Source of the DNA: Sophora flavescens
Lineage: Eukaryota > Streptophyta > Magnoliopsida > Fabales > Fabaceae
NCBI GenBank assembly: GCA_030762895.1
Contig: CM061064.1
Span: 236,932,586 to 236,996,585, forward strand
DNA: 64,000 bases
Direction: 5' to 3'
Part shown: positions 32,543-45,193 of the stretch, piece by piece
How the letters are laid out: the number at the start of each line of letters is the position of its first letter
How positions within the stretch are numbered: the stretch's first letter is position 1
Made by a program: the position numbers and the translations under genes
Notes under the pieces: generated by a model
The model's input: the letters and a program-made list of their open reading frames with translations, nothing else
What the model was told of the DNA's origin: nothing
Database searches by the model: none

Positions 32543-35500
32543 TGATTATCCTCTATTGGAATGTTAGAGGAATTGCTAATCTTGAAACAAGATTGGTCCT
32601 GAAAAAGCTTTGCTCTTTGCATAAGCCGGATATGGTTTTCATTGCTGAACCTTGGATCTCTCAAAGTCAGCTTCCTGCTTGCTTTTTGAAAGAGATAAGT
32701 ATGAATTTTTTCATTGCAAATGATAGAGCTAATAATCTGCCTAATTTATGGTGCCTATGCTCCAATTCTGTCTGTCCTACTATTATTTCCAATTTAGATC
32801 AGCGAATCACTTGCTCTTTGAACGTTGATGGTGAACACATGTTTGTTACTGTTGTGTATGCCTCCACCAATTATCTCAAGTGCAGACAGCTTTGGTCTGA
32901 TCTTTCTGAGTTGAAGCTCCTTCACAATGTTCCTTGGAGCTATGTTGGGGATTTTAATTGCGATCTGGGCTCTCACGAGCATAGAGGTCGCCTCCCATCC
33001 AAGCTATCCTGTGAGGACTTCAGGTCTTGGACAGACTTTTCGGACCTGGTTCATATTGATACAAAAGGTTCTGCCTTCACTTGGTCCAATGGAAGAATTG
33101 GTAGCAATTACACTGAGAGAAGGTTGGATAGATCCTTCTGTAACAATGCCTTGCTTGATATGTGGAGTAGTGTCTCCTGCTGCACTTTACAGAGAGCCAA
33201 GTCAGATCACTTTCCTCTTCTTCTAGCTATGAACAAAGATGTGAGACGGCATGGCTCTATGTTTAAATTTCATAAAATGTGGTCTAGCCACCCAGGTTGT
33301 AAAAAGTTAATTGCTGACTCTTGGCAAGATCCTATAGCTGGCTGTCCTATGTTCGTCCTAACTCAAAAATTGAAGAATTTGAAACTGAAGCTAAAGGATT
33401 GGAACAAGTCTACTTTTGGTAATGTGCATGATAATGTCAGCGCTGCTTTGTCTAATCTAGATCAAATTCAGCTTCGGATAAATAATGTTGGCAGTTCTGT
33501 CGAACTTTTGGAAGAGGAGAAGGAGGCCCAGTTATTACTTCAGTCAGCTCTCGGTTATGAAGAACAATTCTGGAAGTAAAAGGCTAAAGTTAAGTGGCAT
33601 CTTGAGGGGGATAGGAACACAGCTTTTTTCCATCGAATGGCAAAAATCAAAGGTGTTACTAGTAAGATATCTATGCTACACCATGCAGATCAGCTCCTCA
33701 ATAACTCGACCGACATAGAAAGTCATGTTCTTGACTTCTATCAAACTCTTTTTGCCAGTGGGAACAGTTGTCGGGCCAATAACCTTATTGACAAAATCAT
33801 CCCTTCTATTGTTACTGAGCAGGACAATGATTTATTAACTGCTTTACCTTCCATAGAGGAAGTCAAAAATGCCGTGTTCTCAATGAATGCTAGTGGGGCT
33901 CCTGGGCCAGATGGCTTTGGAGGTCACTTTTTTCAGACTTATTGGGACGTCCTTCATCAAGACGTGTATCATGCTGTTCTCCAATTTTTTAAGGATGGTT
34001 GGATCCTCCCTAATTATAACTCCAGTATCATCACTCTTATTCCTAAAGTCCCTCACGTTGCCAAAATTGAACAATACAGGCCAATTGCTCTGGCTAATTT
34101 TAAGTTCAAGATTATTACTAAAATCTTAGCGGACAGGTTGGCAATTATAGCTCCTAAAATTATTTGACAACCAAAGATGTTTTATCAAGGGAAGACAAAT
34201 TTTTGATTGCATTGGTGTCGCTTGAGTGCATAAACCAGCTGGACAAACGGTCTTTTGGGGGTCAATTAGCTATGAAGATTGATATTAAGAAAGCTTTTGA
34301 TACTCTTGAGTGGGGCTTTATTCTAAATGTCCTCAATTCATTTGGTTTTAATAGGAAGTTTTGCTCCTGGATTGAAACTATCCTGATGTCAGCCAAGTTG
34401 TCAATATCTGTTAATGGTAACGCAATTGGTTTCTTCAAATACTTGAGGGATGTCCGTCAAGGAGATCCATTATCTCCCCTCTTATTCTGCCTTGCTGAAG
34501 AAGTTCTTAGTAGAGGTATCAATATGCTGGTGGAAGAGGGAAAATTGCAATTGATGGCGGGTCCTTGAAACTGCAAAATGCCTAGTCACATCCTCTATGC
34601 AGATGACATTTTAGTCTTTTGCAGAGCATCTAAATCTACTCTAACGAATCTGCTGTCTTTATTTAAAGATTATGAGCAGATCTCCGGGCAGGTGATTAGT
34701 ATTGAAAAATCCAAGTTCTACACTGGTAACATTCCGGGTGCTAGGAAAGCTGCTCTCTCAAATATCCTTGGTTTCCATCATGGCTCTCTCCCCTTTAATC
34801 ATCTAGGCGTCCCTCTTTTCAAAGGGAAACACAAGAGGATCCATCTGCTTCCCATTGCTGACAGAATTAAAGCCAGGCTCGCTTCATGGAAAGGATCTCT
34901 GCTCTCTATCATGGGGAGAGTGCAATTGGTTAGCTCTGTTGCTCTTGGGATGCTTGTTTATAGCTTTCATATTTATGCTTGGCCTGTTAACTTACTAAAT
35001 TCTGTTGATAAGTGGCTGAGCAACTTTGTGTGGAGTGGAGACGTCAGCACTAGGAAATCTGTCACTGTATCTTGGAATAAGGTGTGCAAACCTATTCATG
35101 AGGGTGGTCTTGGCATCAGATCAATTAAATCTATCAACAAAGATGGTCTTATTAAGCTTGGTTGGGAATTTTCCTCTTCAAACAATCACTGGTCTGCCTT
35201 GCTTAGAGACAGAGTCATTAGGAATCGCAAACAAATTAATCACCACATATCCTCCTCCATTTGGCCTGGCATCAAAGGCTGTTTACCAGATATTTTGGAG
35301 AATGTCTCTTGGAATCTTGGTAATGGTTTGAGCATCAACTTTTGGAAGGATAAATGGCTATCCACAACTGTTTTAGATCTCCTGAACTCTAAGCCTAATC
35401 TGCAGTGTGATTTGTCCACCCTCTCAGCCAAGGCTGCAGACTTCATCATTGGAGGCAATTGGTGCATTCCTAATGCTCTTCTGACTCACTACCCTGGCCT

Positions 35501-36820
35501 CAGCCGAAATTGATAAGATTACTATCCCTAAGTTTCCTTGTGTGGATCAAATGGTTTGGTCTAATTCTGTGTCTGGATCTCTCAGCTTCAAGGAAGCTTA
35601 CTTCTTCTACTCTCCTCCTGGTCCTGTGGTGCCTTGGACTGAGATTATTTGGAATCGCAATGTTCCTCCTACCAAGTCTTTCATCCTGTGGCATATTATA
35701 AATAATAAGATGCCCACAGATGACATTTTACAAAGCAGGGGTTGTACCATGGTCTCTATGTGCAGTCTTTGTGGTAATGCATATGAAGATATTCAGCACC
35801 TTTTCCTGGACTGTAGTTTTGCAAGGACAATTTGGCACTGGTTCATGAATCGTCTAAAACTCTTCATTGACTACTCTAACTTTACTTTTGTGCTTGCTGT
35901 CTTCTCCCGTGGTTGGTCTAGTCAAGCTAATGTTATTCTCATCGCTGGTATTCTTAACATTTTGTATACTGTTTGGCATTGCAGGAATGAACTTCGGTTC
36001 AATAAAAAGCTGGTCCCCATCAACTCCAATTACTTTGATCTCCTCCAATGTGACGTTGGCCGGTATGCTCGGTACCGGTACTATGTCAAATTCCATTATG
36101 GACTTCACCATTGTCAAGGCTTTTAATATCCAATGTCGTCCGCCTACTGCAAGAATAATTAGAGAAATTCGATGGCAGCCTCCCATCACTAACATGGTGA
36201 AATGCAACACTGACGGTAGTGCTCTTGGTTGTCCTGGATCAGCTGCTTGCGGTGGTTTATTCTGTGATAGCCTCTCCGACTTTATTGGTGGTTTTTCTAT
36301 TAATCTTGGCTCTCAAGAATCTCTCCATGCTGAATTGCATGGTGCCATGACGGCCATTGAGATTGCTTTCAAGAAAGGTTGGCATAATCTCTGGTTGGAA
36401 AGTAACTCTAAACTTGTTGTGGCTGCTTTTGCGAACAACAAGCTCGTACCTTGGAACCTCAGAAATAGATGGATCAATTGTGTCTTGCTCACTAAGCAAA
36501 TGCATTTTGCAGTCTCTCATATTTATAGAGAAGGAAACCATTGTGCTGATAAGTTGGCTTCTTTTGGTTTAAGTATCACAGGATTAGTTTGGTGGGATGC
36601 ACTTCCTTATTTTATCAGGAAGGACTTTTCAGAAACAAATATGGTCTACCTAATTTTAGCTTTCATTAGCTCGTCTTGGGTTTGGTGTATGCCCCCCCCA
36701 AGTTTCTTTTGTAATCTTTTCCTTCTTTTCAATAAATTGGGCACTCTTTTTCCTTCTGGTGTTTTTTCCCTAAGGAGGGTTTTGCACCTTAAGGTTTTAA
36801 TGAGGCCCCTTTTGACATAA
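32542..36820 (+). pseudogene. LINE ORF2: endonuclease, reverse transcriptase, RNase H
   Basis: ORF2 nicks the target and copies LINE RNA. The endonuclease is at 32542-33250 (start WNVRG; GDFNCDL; SDHFPLL). An in-frame TAA is at 33577-33579. RT follows, with APGPDGFGGHFF, then a break near 34160-34240 (stops and frameshift), KIDIKKAFDTLEW, RQGDPLSPLLFCLAEE, a further frameshift near 34570, and YADD at 34595-34606. Next come a zf-RVT-like region (35540-35850, CSLCGNAYEDIQHLFLDC) and RNase H (36190-36570; NTDGSA, AELHGA, EGNHCADKLA). The third acidic RNase H position reads ESNS rather than ESDS, so Asp is replaced by Asn. Confidence 0.88.
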
Positions 36821-37417
36821 AAAAAAAATTAGAGTAAAGATTGATAGTTGAATTGATCAACTAAGAAAATCACCGGTCCAAAATTAATCTCCGATTAATT
36901 CCAAACCAGATTATTTTTAACTCTAAAATTAAATAGAGTAAAATATGAACATAATTTTCTTTCAATTCTATTATTTAAAATATTTTTCTAAACAAATATT
37001 AATAGTGACAATAACAGAAGATTATTGTCTAGCAAGCGTGCTTACACTGAAATAAGGTAGTGCTAACGCACCAAATAAAATAAATTTAAAAGAGTAAATA
37101 AAATTACTCAAGATTAAGCGTCATAAAATAAACAAAAATAAAAGTCCGAAAAATTATTATTCCAATAAAAATAATATAAACAAATATATTTTACCGATAG
37201 TGAAAAATCGTAAAAACTGGGGTGTTACATATATTCTGAAATAAGGTAGTGCTAATGCACTTAATAAAATATTTTTAAATGAGTAATTAAAATTACTCAA
37301 ACTAAACCCCTTAAAATAAACAAAGTCAAACATTCATAAAAATAATCTTTCCAATTAAAATAATATAAACATATATATTTACTGTTATTGAAGAACAGTA
37401 AAAACCGGGGTGTTACA

Positions 37418-37442
37418 TTACTGCCCCACTTAAAAAAAATTC
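37418..37442 (-). other. LARD polypurine tract
   Basis: On the minus strand, TTTTTTTTAAGTGGGGCAG followed by TAA and the LTR start TGTAACACC. It resembles the tract of chromoviruses. Confidence 0.6.
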
Positions 37443-40395
37443 GCACTCGAAATTTCGTGACTCGCAACAAGACAGGATCTTGTAATTACTTCTTAATCCC
37501 AAGATGCATTAACTTTCATACTCAAGATATTCAATTGTAGTCTCAGTCCCTTCGGGCATAGTCTACTCTTCTAGGTGATATCAAATTCACACATTTCAAG
37601 TCTCCAAATAAAACATCACCTTAAGGTAAACTGAAATAAAACAGGAACCTCGTTGGGTAGGATTATCTAATCCATCAACTTTGAATTTCTTCATAAACTT
37701 AATGTTCACAAAAGCTTATCCCCCTCGTTCGAAAGCACTTAAGTGAAATTACTATTCACATTCCGTTCACAGCACACACATCAGTTCGTATTCAAAATAT
37801 CCCATCGTAGTCTTAGTTTCCTTAGAACATATTCCACCCCTCCAAATCATATCATAATCATACATTTCAATCTTAACGAACATGATAACACTCCTTCATG
37901 AAACTACAACCAAAAGGAATCACTTCAGTTTGAATTATCCAAAATCATAACTCTTAAATTTTTCTAACAACTTAATTTTACTCCAGAACGCCTCTTTAAT
38001 GTTCCCGTTCAGCTTAGGGAAAACTACTATAGACACTTTCCTGTAAATCTCTAAACTCATAGAACCAATCTCAACTACAGACATTAATCATTACCCTACA
38101 TTCCTTTAACGGTATTATGCCTCGATCAACATTTGATTTATAATAATTGTCTCACTTGTTGTTATTGATCTTAAGGATTTACATCTTACTAATCACAACT
38201 ATTCCTCAACAAAACTCTCGTCGCTACTTATCCATCCGACTAAAGAAATGATCGTAGTTGGATACTATACTTACTCTCAACCAACTTTCTAAAGATTAGA
38301 TCATTTTTCTCGCTCACCCACTCGAGTCGAGAATGATCCATTGAGCTTAGCCTCAACTTGGTCCTCAACACTTAGAGTGAACTTTACCGACAAACGTTGG
38401 TAAACTTCGGGTCTTCATTTGAAACGATACTTGAAGATACTCCTTGAAGTCTGAACAATCCTCTGATACATTTTGATGTCCTAGGTAAACTCATAACGAA
38501 AGATCATGGCGACGCCAACATCTTAACAAAGGAGATCTCAATTGTCAAATTTTCTCTCTTTCACTGTACCTGACTAACTTTGACATGCTGATATGATTCA
38601 TATACCTATCCTCATAACTCTTGAGATAGGTCACATGTCAATGACGTTTTTGAAAAGGTACAGGTTAAAATTGATCAGCAAATGATAATTTTTATCGATC
38701 TACAACAAGACATAGTCTTAAAGATCACAAAGAAATTTTCAAGTAAAGAAATTTTTGATTTCAATTTCACAAAAGTATAGAGAAGAATTTCATCAATTTG
38801 AAAGATACAGGAATATCCAGTATGTAAAAAGATTCTTTAATAGGTTCGTGAGTGTAAAAATGCAAAGCTAATACATATTTACAAACATGACTCTTATTAA
38901 AGTTTCTTCTTTCACAAGAACTTCTGGTCGATTTAGGAAATCAAAGGATGAAAAATTCCTAATCCTAAGAGGATTCATTCTTAATACAAGGAATTTACAA
39001 AACGACGACTTTTGAAAGGAAAAACAGTCTGGCCAAAAATCAGACCAGGTCACCTTTACCAAAAGTAAAAGTGATTAGATTAAGTTTCATCAAGAAACTT
39101 TTGTTATCACAAGGTTATTTGTATTACAACTCAAAAAAAAAAGTCATAACAAATTCTTTCAACGAATTGTGAAAATATCCAGGCCAATATATACTATCAA
39201 ATCAATCCGTTCGAATGTCTAATACACTGAGGGTTATTTAGAAATGTGAGAACAATTTCTCACAAGCAAGGAATTCCATTAGGGTATATTTGAGATTATG
39301 GACTAGCATAACCAATGTATGAGTCCTGATAAATTTCAAATCAAAGTCAGAAAAGTCTGTCTGACATGTACACACTTGGTCACTGTGATTGTTTAATACA
39401 ACCATAGGGATTCCAGGGACAAATGTCAACTTACTAGTCCATAAGAAATCAAATAGTATATTTAAGAGTTTCTTAATCGAGAGACACTCATCTAAGGTTG
39501 AAAATTCAAATCGACTTGCCTTGGTTCCAACAAGTACAAAAGTCTTTCCAGACACACTTAGTATGCGTTGTTGTTGTCTCCTGTGTTCTCCTCTGACTTG
39601 CGTACAATCTTCGACAACTTAGTCAGTCTCTCCATCATGCGAAGAGTTGATATTTCCTCGCAAGCCAGGTAAAAGGCACAAAAATCTTTGATAGGTCCTT
39701 ATTCTAATCCACTGACAACCCGTCCTCAAATCAATTTTTGAGAAGGCGACATCTCCTCGCAATTAATCTATCTGATCAATTATGTGCGGTAGAGAGCACT
39801 CATTCTTGATCATACTTTTGTTGAGTTGTCATAAATCTACGTGGTGTCTCAAACCATCACACAACATTGGTGTTTCCTATGGAAAACACTCAATCAACAA
39901 ACTGCTGAGACCACAGATGATTCAGTTGAATCGAGTCGTCTAACTAGATTAACTTTGTAGGCGACATCCTCTACAAAAGAAGATGGAAATCGGACCGAAC
40001 CTAGTAAGTAGATCGATCGAAAATCGATATCCTTATCTAGCAGCAAACTCAAAACATTTTCAGGGAACACTCCCGGAAATTATTTCCGCAAACGATAATC
40101 CTGGAACATTCTCAACGAACATTCCTAGAAAATCTACCTTAACAAGCATACTATTCAAATGCCTGACACAATCCAAAAAGGATAACCCAATGTGTCCCAC
40201 ATGGACCAAAACACAATTACCATTTACTAATCATCAGTTCTTACAAAAATCTCAGCTCCATTAGAACCCATTAAAAAACACATATTTGTGTGTCAACACA
40301 CATTGTTTCGACAAGGAAACAATTCAAACAGTGACCAACCAGAGATCACTCAACAAAAACATAACAGACCTATTTCCCAAGGTTACCGAAAGACT
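37443..40395 (-). other. LARD internal region, no gene
   Basis: About 3 kb with many stops in all frames. The longest open frames (39238-39555 minus, 103-105 codons; 39983-40264 plus) show no motif of gag, protease, RT, RNase H or integrase. The last bases before the purine tract resemble the end of a chromovirus. Confidence 0.7.
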
Positions 40396-40413
40396 CGACC
40401 AGCTCTGATACCA
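40396..40413 (-). other. LARD primer-binding site, initiator tRNA-Met type
   Basis: On the minus strand TGGTATCAGAGCTGGTCG, four bases after the 5' LTR. It matches the 3' end of initiator tRNA-Met, the usual primer of chromoviruses and Copia elements. Confidence 0.85.
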
Positions 40414-41219
40414 CTAATTTAACACCCCCATTGGGCATTACATGACTAACACATTGAGAAAAATAAAAACTTAAAATAATAGCTGGTTTGCTTTCGGTAA
40501 ATAATTTATACAAGTACTTAAATACATATCTATAACTTTTACAAAAATTTCGACAGAGTCTCCTCTGTAATTTCAACATTCCAAACAAAAAAAAAACACA
40601 TGCTAATATATTTATAGTTTCATCCAAAAGAAAGGCTCTCCGAGCCATAAACATACATACTTTCATTACATTAATCAACAACGTCTTAAAAACCTAAGCT
40701 GGTCGTTCTATGAGACTCTTACTGGAAAAGATCTCGTGGTTTATCCAGTAATTCAACTTTCTTCAAAAGTCGGAATCAATCCCTCCCAGTGGGGCAGAAA
40801 ACCCCTCTACACCATCTGTAAACATATCAGGATACAACAAAAGAAAACAAACAGAAACAATGCAAAGGTAAGATACCAATATATTTTATCATGATAACTA
40901 CATGCGCGACACATAAACAACAACACAGACACATGGATACAACTCATAAATCCTCCAAATAAACATAATACTTTAAACAATGGGATTCATACCCGGCAGT
41001 TATCACGATTTATAAAAATACACGACACTTCAATATTCAGGCTCTAACTTTGATATCTAATCTCCGGAGATCCCAACATCTTTTTGATTGAGCTGATCAG
41101 GCTCTTTACATGACACATTGTCAACGAAAGAAACAATGGTCAACACAATACAGGGCACATTATCCAACTCAAGGCACAATGGTCAACTTTCAACTTTCTA
41201 TGTTACATTCCACCTCAAA

Positions 41220-41500
41220 CTCATGTGACCATTGCTCAAACAACTATTTCAAATGTTCACACGACCCTTCTGCGACAACCACTCAAACAATTATTGCAGT
41301 TGTACACAGATACATAACCACTCAAACAACTGTTGTAGTTATGTACACAGTCACTTGTACAATAACCACTCAAACAGCTATTGCAGCTATGCAAAAGTAT
41401 TACCCGACCTCGTATGATAGCGACTCAAACCAGCTATTGTAGCTAGTCATACGGCCCCTTGTGACAACTGTCCAACCATTGTTGTAGTCATACACATGAT
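41220..41500. repeat. Minisatellite in LARD 5' LTR
   Basis: Same repeat as at 16740-17030 in the 3' LTR, with about five recognisable units. Confidence 0.8.
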
Positions 41501-42574
41501 ACATTGTCCATCAAGGTACAATGTTCAACTCAGGCATGTTTGCCAAATAATGCATGTAAAACTTTAGTTCACGTCACTTTTCTTTTTCGTTCATTCTTCC
41601 CTTATCGAGGCTCAAAGGCTCATGACCATGCTTAATTAAACATTAAGTCGTTTTACTCTCAACTTTAACATAGGACACACAGTTCGAGTGTTCAATCACG
41701 AAGCCCTAGACCGATGCACAAGTCTTAGGTTCACATATATGGGATACAAAGTTCACCACATCAATTACATGACACACAGTCCACAACAAATTTTACAAGA
41801 CACAAAGTCCACAACAACTAACAGGGATCCATGATCCACGTGTTAACAGAACACTAGAATCCCGACGTCTCGATTACTAGATTCACTTTTCTTCTTTAAC
41901 ATCATTTTCGTTCTGTGAAACACAAATACAAAACTAAACCTCCGCAACTTATCCAAGTTTGTCGGAAATATTTTCGCTAAGTAAAAACTATTAACAGAAA
42001 ATATTTTCCGTTTGAAAATCGTTTATAAAACATTAAATCATAGAGAATTCCATTTCTTTTTCCTCAAATCCGTTTTCTCTTGGAAATTTCTTTTTCCGAA
42101 CAATATCAAATGTTTTTTACACTTAATTTCTTGTAATAACTTTTCATCTTATTTTTGAATTCATTTTTGAAAGAGATAATGAAATTGAAATATTTTCAAT
42201 AATTTTCTTCCACTTCCATAAATCAAATCCCTTAAATTTCTCCTCAAGCTTTTCAAAGCTTTTATCTTTAATTTAATTGAGCATTGACCATTGTCAGGCT
42301 TTCAGTCAATCAATCAACCAAACAGATAATCCATACATCACCTATATCCATAAATCATAGATATAATCATGCATTCATAGAAAACACTAAAAATCACATA
42401 AAAGTCATATAGCAATTTAATTTAATTACCACACATCACAACAAATAAAATCACACACGACACACAGATAGCATGTAGTTATCAAAACCCCTCAGGTAAA
42501 CTCCCTTTACATTTGAAGACCAGAAAAAGATCATTCGTTCCGGTTTCCTCTAACACCTTACGACAGGTGCGGGT

Positions 42575-43459
42575 TGTAACATCCCTGGCTGCTCTATGGA
42601 TTGACGACTGTCCCCACAGACCAACACGGGTCTTTTCAGCGTGCTTTGTCCTCACTCACACACTTCCTGGGAAGACTTACCAGGAGGTCACCCATCCCAG
42701 AATTGCTGCAAGTCAAGCACGCTTAACTGTGGAGTTCTTAAGTGATGAGTTATCGAAAAGAAGATGCATGTTGTTAGTATAGGTAGTACCAATCAATTCA
42801 TATAAGCCTTCCTCAACTGTATAGTCCCATACCTACACAGCCTCAGGATCCCTCTCATTTGGGTGTGTTATCTGTTCATTCATGTGTCCCTCCGCCTAGA
42901 AGCCTGCCAGGAGCCACTCCTTGTCCGTGCCTTCTTGCACCGGCGACCACTCCCCGCCCTCATCGGCACTCGGGTGTTACATGCCCACCAGCTTCCGCTT
43001 GGTTCGTCCCCAAACCACACCGTACTGGGAGAGGTGCCACTCTGATACAATTTGTAACATCCCTGACTGCTCTATGGATTGACGACTATCCACACAAAAC
43101 AACACGGGTCTTTTCAGTGTGCTTTGTCCTCACTCACACGCTTCCTGGGAAAACTTTCCAGGAGGTCACCCATCCCAGAATTTCTCCAAATCAAGCACGC
43201 TTAACTGTGGAGTTCTTAAGTGATGGGGTACCGAAAAGAAGATGCATGTTGTTAGTATAGGTAGTACCAATCAATTCATATAAGCCTTACTCAACTGTAT
43301 AGTCCCATACCTACACAGTCTCAGGATCCCTCTCATTCGGGTGTGTTATCGGTTCATTCATGTGTCCCTCCGCCTAGAAGCCTGCCAGGAGCCGCTCCTT
43401 GTTCGTACCTTCTTGCACCGGTGACCACTCCCCGCCCTCGTCGGCACCTGGGTGTTACA
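42575..43459 (-). mobile_element. Cassandra TRIM with 5S rRNA-like LTRs
   Basis: Two LTRs of 407 bp each (42575-42981 and 43053-43459; TGTAACATCC to GGGTGTTACA) flank about 71 bp of internal sequence. Each LTR has a 5S rRNA-like domain (42662-42748 and 43141-43227). On the minus strand it shows AGTTAAGCGTGCTTG and GGATGGGTGACCTCCTGG, the internal control regions of 5S genes. The minus-strand primer-binding site TGTATCAGAGTGGCAC is at 43035-43050. No coding capacity. Known Cassandra elements are transcribed by RNA polymerase III and mobilised by others. It interrupts the LARD 5' LTR; the expected 5-bp duplication (CGGGT/TGGAT) does not match well. Confidence 0.92.
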
Positions 43460-45012
43460 TGGATATATAACTCCTATTAGCTCCCAAAAACACAAAACCT
43501 GCTCATCCAAGCAAATGCAACCACGACGACATCCCGGAGAGAAAATCCAAGCATTTTCAACAACCAGATAAATGAAACAATAAGCTACTCATCATCAAAA
43601 CATACAATCTAATAATCTGAAACTTTTAATTTAACAAAACACAATTTCTTTCCAAAAAAATCCAATTGGGCAAAAGATGTTTCATTAGAAATTTGGGAAA
43701 CTTTGATTTGATGAGAGAATCATGAAATTAAACTTAGAAATCACAACTTAAAGGTCCTAATTTCAATAAAACATAGTTAATTTCACAAAAATAGAATCAA
43801 TTTCAATAAAATCAGATTTGGGCCTTTAGGGTTCATAAATCAATTTGGGGAAAACTCATTTTAACTAAAGAATAATTAAATTGGTTTAGGGAAACATTAA
43901 TTCACAGTCCCAATTGCATAAAAGTGTTAATTTCACATTTTGAAACTGAAATCAATATCTTAGGGTTGGGGTTTCAAAATAAATTTGGGTGTCTTTGAAA
44001 CTAGAAGAAATTAGGGGTAAACACTTACGCAAGGTGAAGAGGAGAGGTTGCGGCCGTCAGCCATGGGTGTGGCGGCTCTGGCAAGGTGGCAATGGCGGTA
44101 TAGAGTTTGTAGTAGCCATGACCTATAAACATAACTAAGCTTTATGGGAGGGAAAAGGAGAGCTCGACTCACACAAAAATGGCGGATCCACCATGGACGG
44201 TGGCTAGGAGATGTCACCGCAGCGGCAACGACGGAGGAAAAACCAGAACATAACACACAACGAGGAGTGACGAACCAGACACACTGGGGAAAAGGCTGGG
44301 TCGCGTCATCTTCTTGCCTGCGTCGAGCAGCAGCGGACGACGCTCCAAGGGTCGCGGCGAGCGGCTAAGGTTGTGGAGGGAAGGAGGGAGTGAAGTGGGA
44401 GTAAGAATAAGAGAAAAAATGAAGAAGTGTGGGGAAAGAGGGGTATCGGGTTCTGAATAAGAGAGGAAGGAGAGAGAAATCTGTTTTTAACTTAATATTT
44501 AGTAATATATACAAAAATGAGTGATAAATATTAAGCCTAAAAATAAACACGTTTTTAGTTTTGGAATCTAAAAATAAAGGGTGACAAATATATACTTTCA
44601 AAATTTGAAATAAAGTAGAGATTGATAGTTGAATCGATCAACTTAGAAAATCCACGGTCCAACATTTAATCTCCGATTAATGTCAAACCAATTTATTTTC
44701 AAATCTAAAATTAAGTAGAATAAAAATATGTAAATAATTTTCTCCCAATCATATTATTTAAAACATTTTTCTATACAGATAGTAATAATGACAATAACGT
44801 AAATTATTATCTAATAAGCATGTATATTCCGAAATAAGGCAGTGCTAATGCACTTAATAAAATATTTTTAAATGAGTAATTAAAATTACTCAAACTAAAC
44901 CCCTTAAAATAAACAAAGTCAAACATCCAGAAAAATAATCTTTCTAATTAAAATAATATAAACATATATATATTTACTATTATTGAAGAACAGTAAAAAC
45001 CGGGGTGTTGCA

Positions 45013-45172
45013 CATACATAACATGCTGATACAGTACTGTCAAGGGATTCCCATCGGTAGGATCCCAATATGTACAAGGGTCTCTATGCCTAAAACAACA
45101 TCTCAACTATATAATCCAAGTCCTAAACCTCATCCTTATACATAAACCATACATAAAATAACGGATGTTACA
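45013..45172 (-). mobile_element. Start of the chromovirus 3' LTR
   Basis: Begins TGTAACATCCG on the minus strand at 45172 after a purine tract (45175-45193). Only 160 bases remain before the LARD 5' LTR. The rest of this LTR is not seen in the window. Confidence 0.6.
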
Positions 45173-45193
45173 TTTCTACCCCCCTTAAAAGAA

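Larger units (their letters stand above)
30869..36825 (+). mobile_element. L1-type LINE, about 6 kb, target-site duplication about 25 bp
   Basis: The LINE is flanked by a 25-bp direct repeat (30844-30868 and 36826-36850, one mismatch), and a short A run (36819-36828) overlaps the start of the second copy. It contains ORF1, an AP endonuclease, a YADD reverse transcriptase, a zf-RVT-like region and an RNase H. It is therefore close to full length, which is unusual because most LINE copies are 5'-truncated. Stops and frameshifts make it inactive. It lies in solo LTR B. Confidence 0.92.
19449..37229 (-). mobile_element. Solo LTR B of the same family, TSD TATAT, split by Athila and LINE
   Basis: On the minus strand it runs from TGTAACACCC (37229) to GGGTGTTACA (19449). 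It is flanked by TATAT at 19444-19448 and 37230-37234. Rejoining the flanks restores the LARD LTR sequence seen intact at about 44830. Without the Athila (19896-27743) and the LINE (30869-36825) it is about 3.9 kb and has no internal domain. Conserved splice-like positions are at about 30240 (GTGAG donor), 29509 (second donor) and 27938 (acceptor). Confidence 0.85.
16455..45012 (-). mobile_element. LARD-like non-autonomous LTR retrotransposon (with nested insertions)
   Basis: On the minus strand: a 5' LTR (45012-40418), a primer-binding site, about 3.0 kb of internal DNA without gag or pol (40417-37418), a purine tract, then a 3' LTR (37417 leftwards) interrupted by solo LTR B and cut at 16455 by the pararetrovirus fragment. 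LTRs of about 3.7 kb with a non-coding internal region match the large retrotransposon derivative (LARD) class. The internal 3' end (minus strand GAAATTTCGAGTGCGAATT before the purine tract) resembles Tekay-type chromoviruses, a likely source of mobilising proteins. The insertion lies within the 3' LTR of the chromovirus at 45013. Confidence 0.75.
40418..45012 (-). mobile_element. LARD 5' LTR (copy D), with a Cassandra inside
   Basis: It runs on the minus strand from 45012 to 40418. The outer end reads TGCAACACC instead of TGTAACACC, and the inner end GGGTGTTAAA instead of GGGTGTTACA: two point changes at otherwise conserved termini. Without the Cassandra (42575-43459) it is about 3.7 kb. It is collinear with copies A, B and C. 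It contains a minisatellite at 41220-41500 with CACTCAAACAACTRTTGYAG units. Confidence 0.8.

Noticed and set aside
39238..39555. 105-codon ORF in the LARD interior
   Set aside because: No retroelement or host motif; length is not exceptional for AT-rich DNA of this size.
40370..40681. 103-codon minus-strand ORF across the LARD PBS
   Set aside because: It spans the LTR, PBS and start of the interior, so it cannot be a real gene.
42662..42748. Host 5S rRNA gene
   Set aside because: The similarity is confined to the internal promoter parts, is repeated in the second LTR and is bounded by Cassandra termini; the full 5S sequence is not present.
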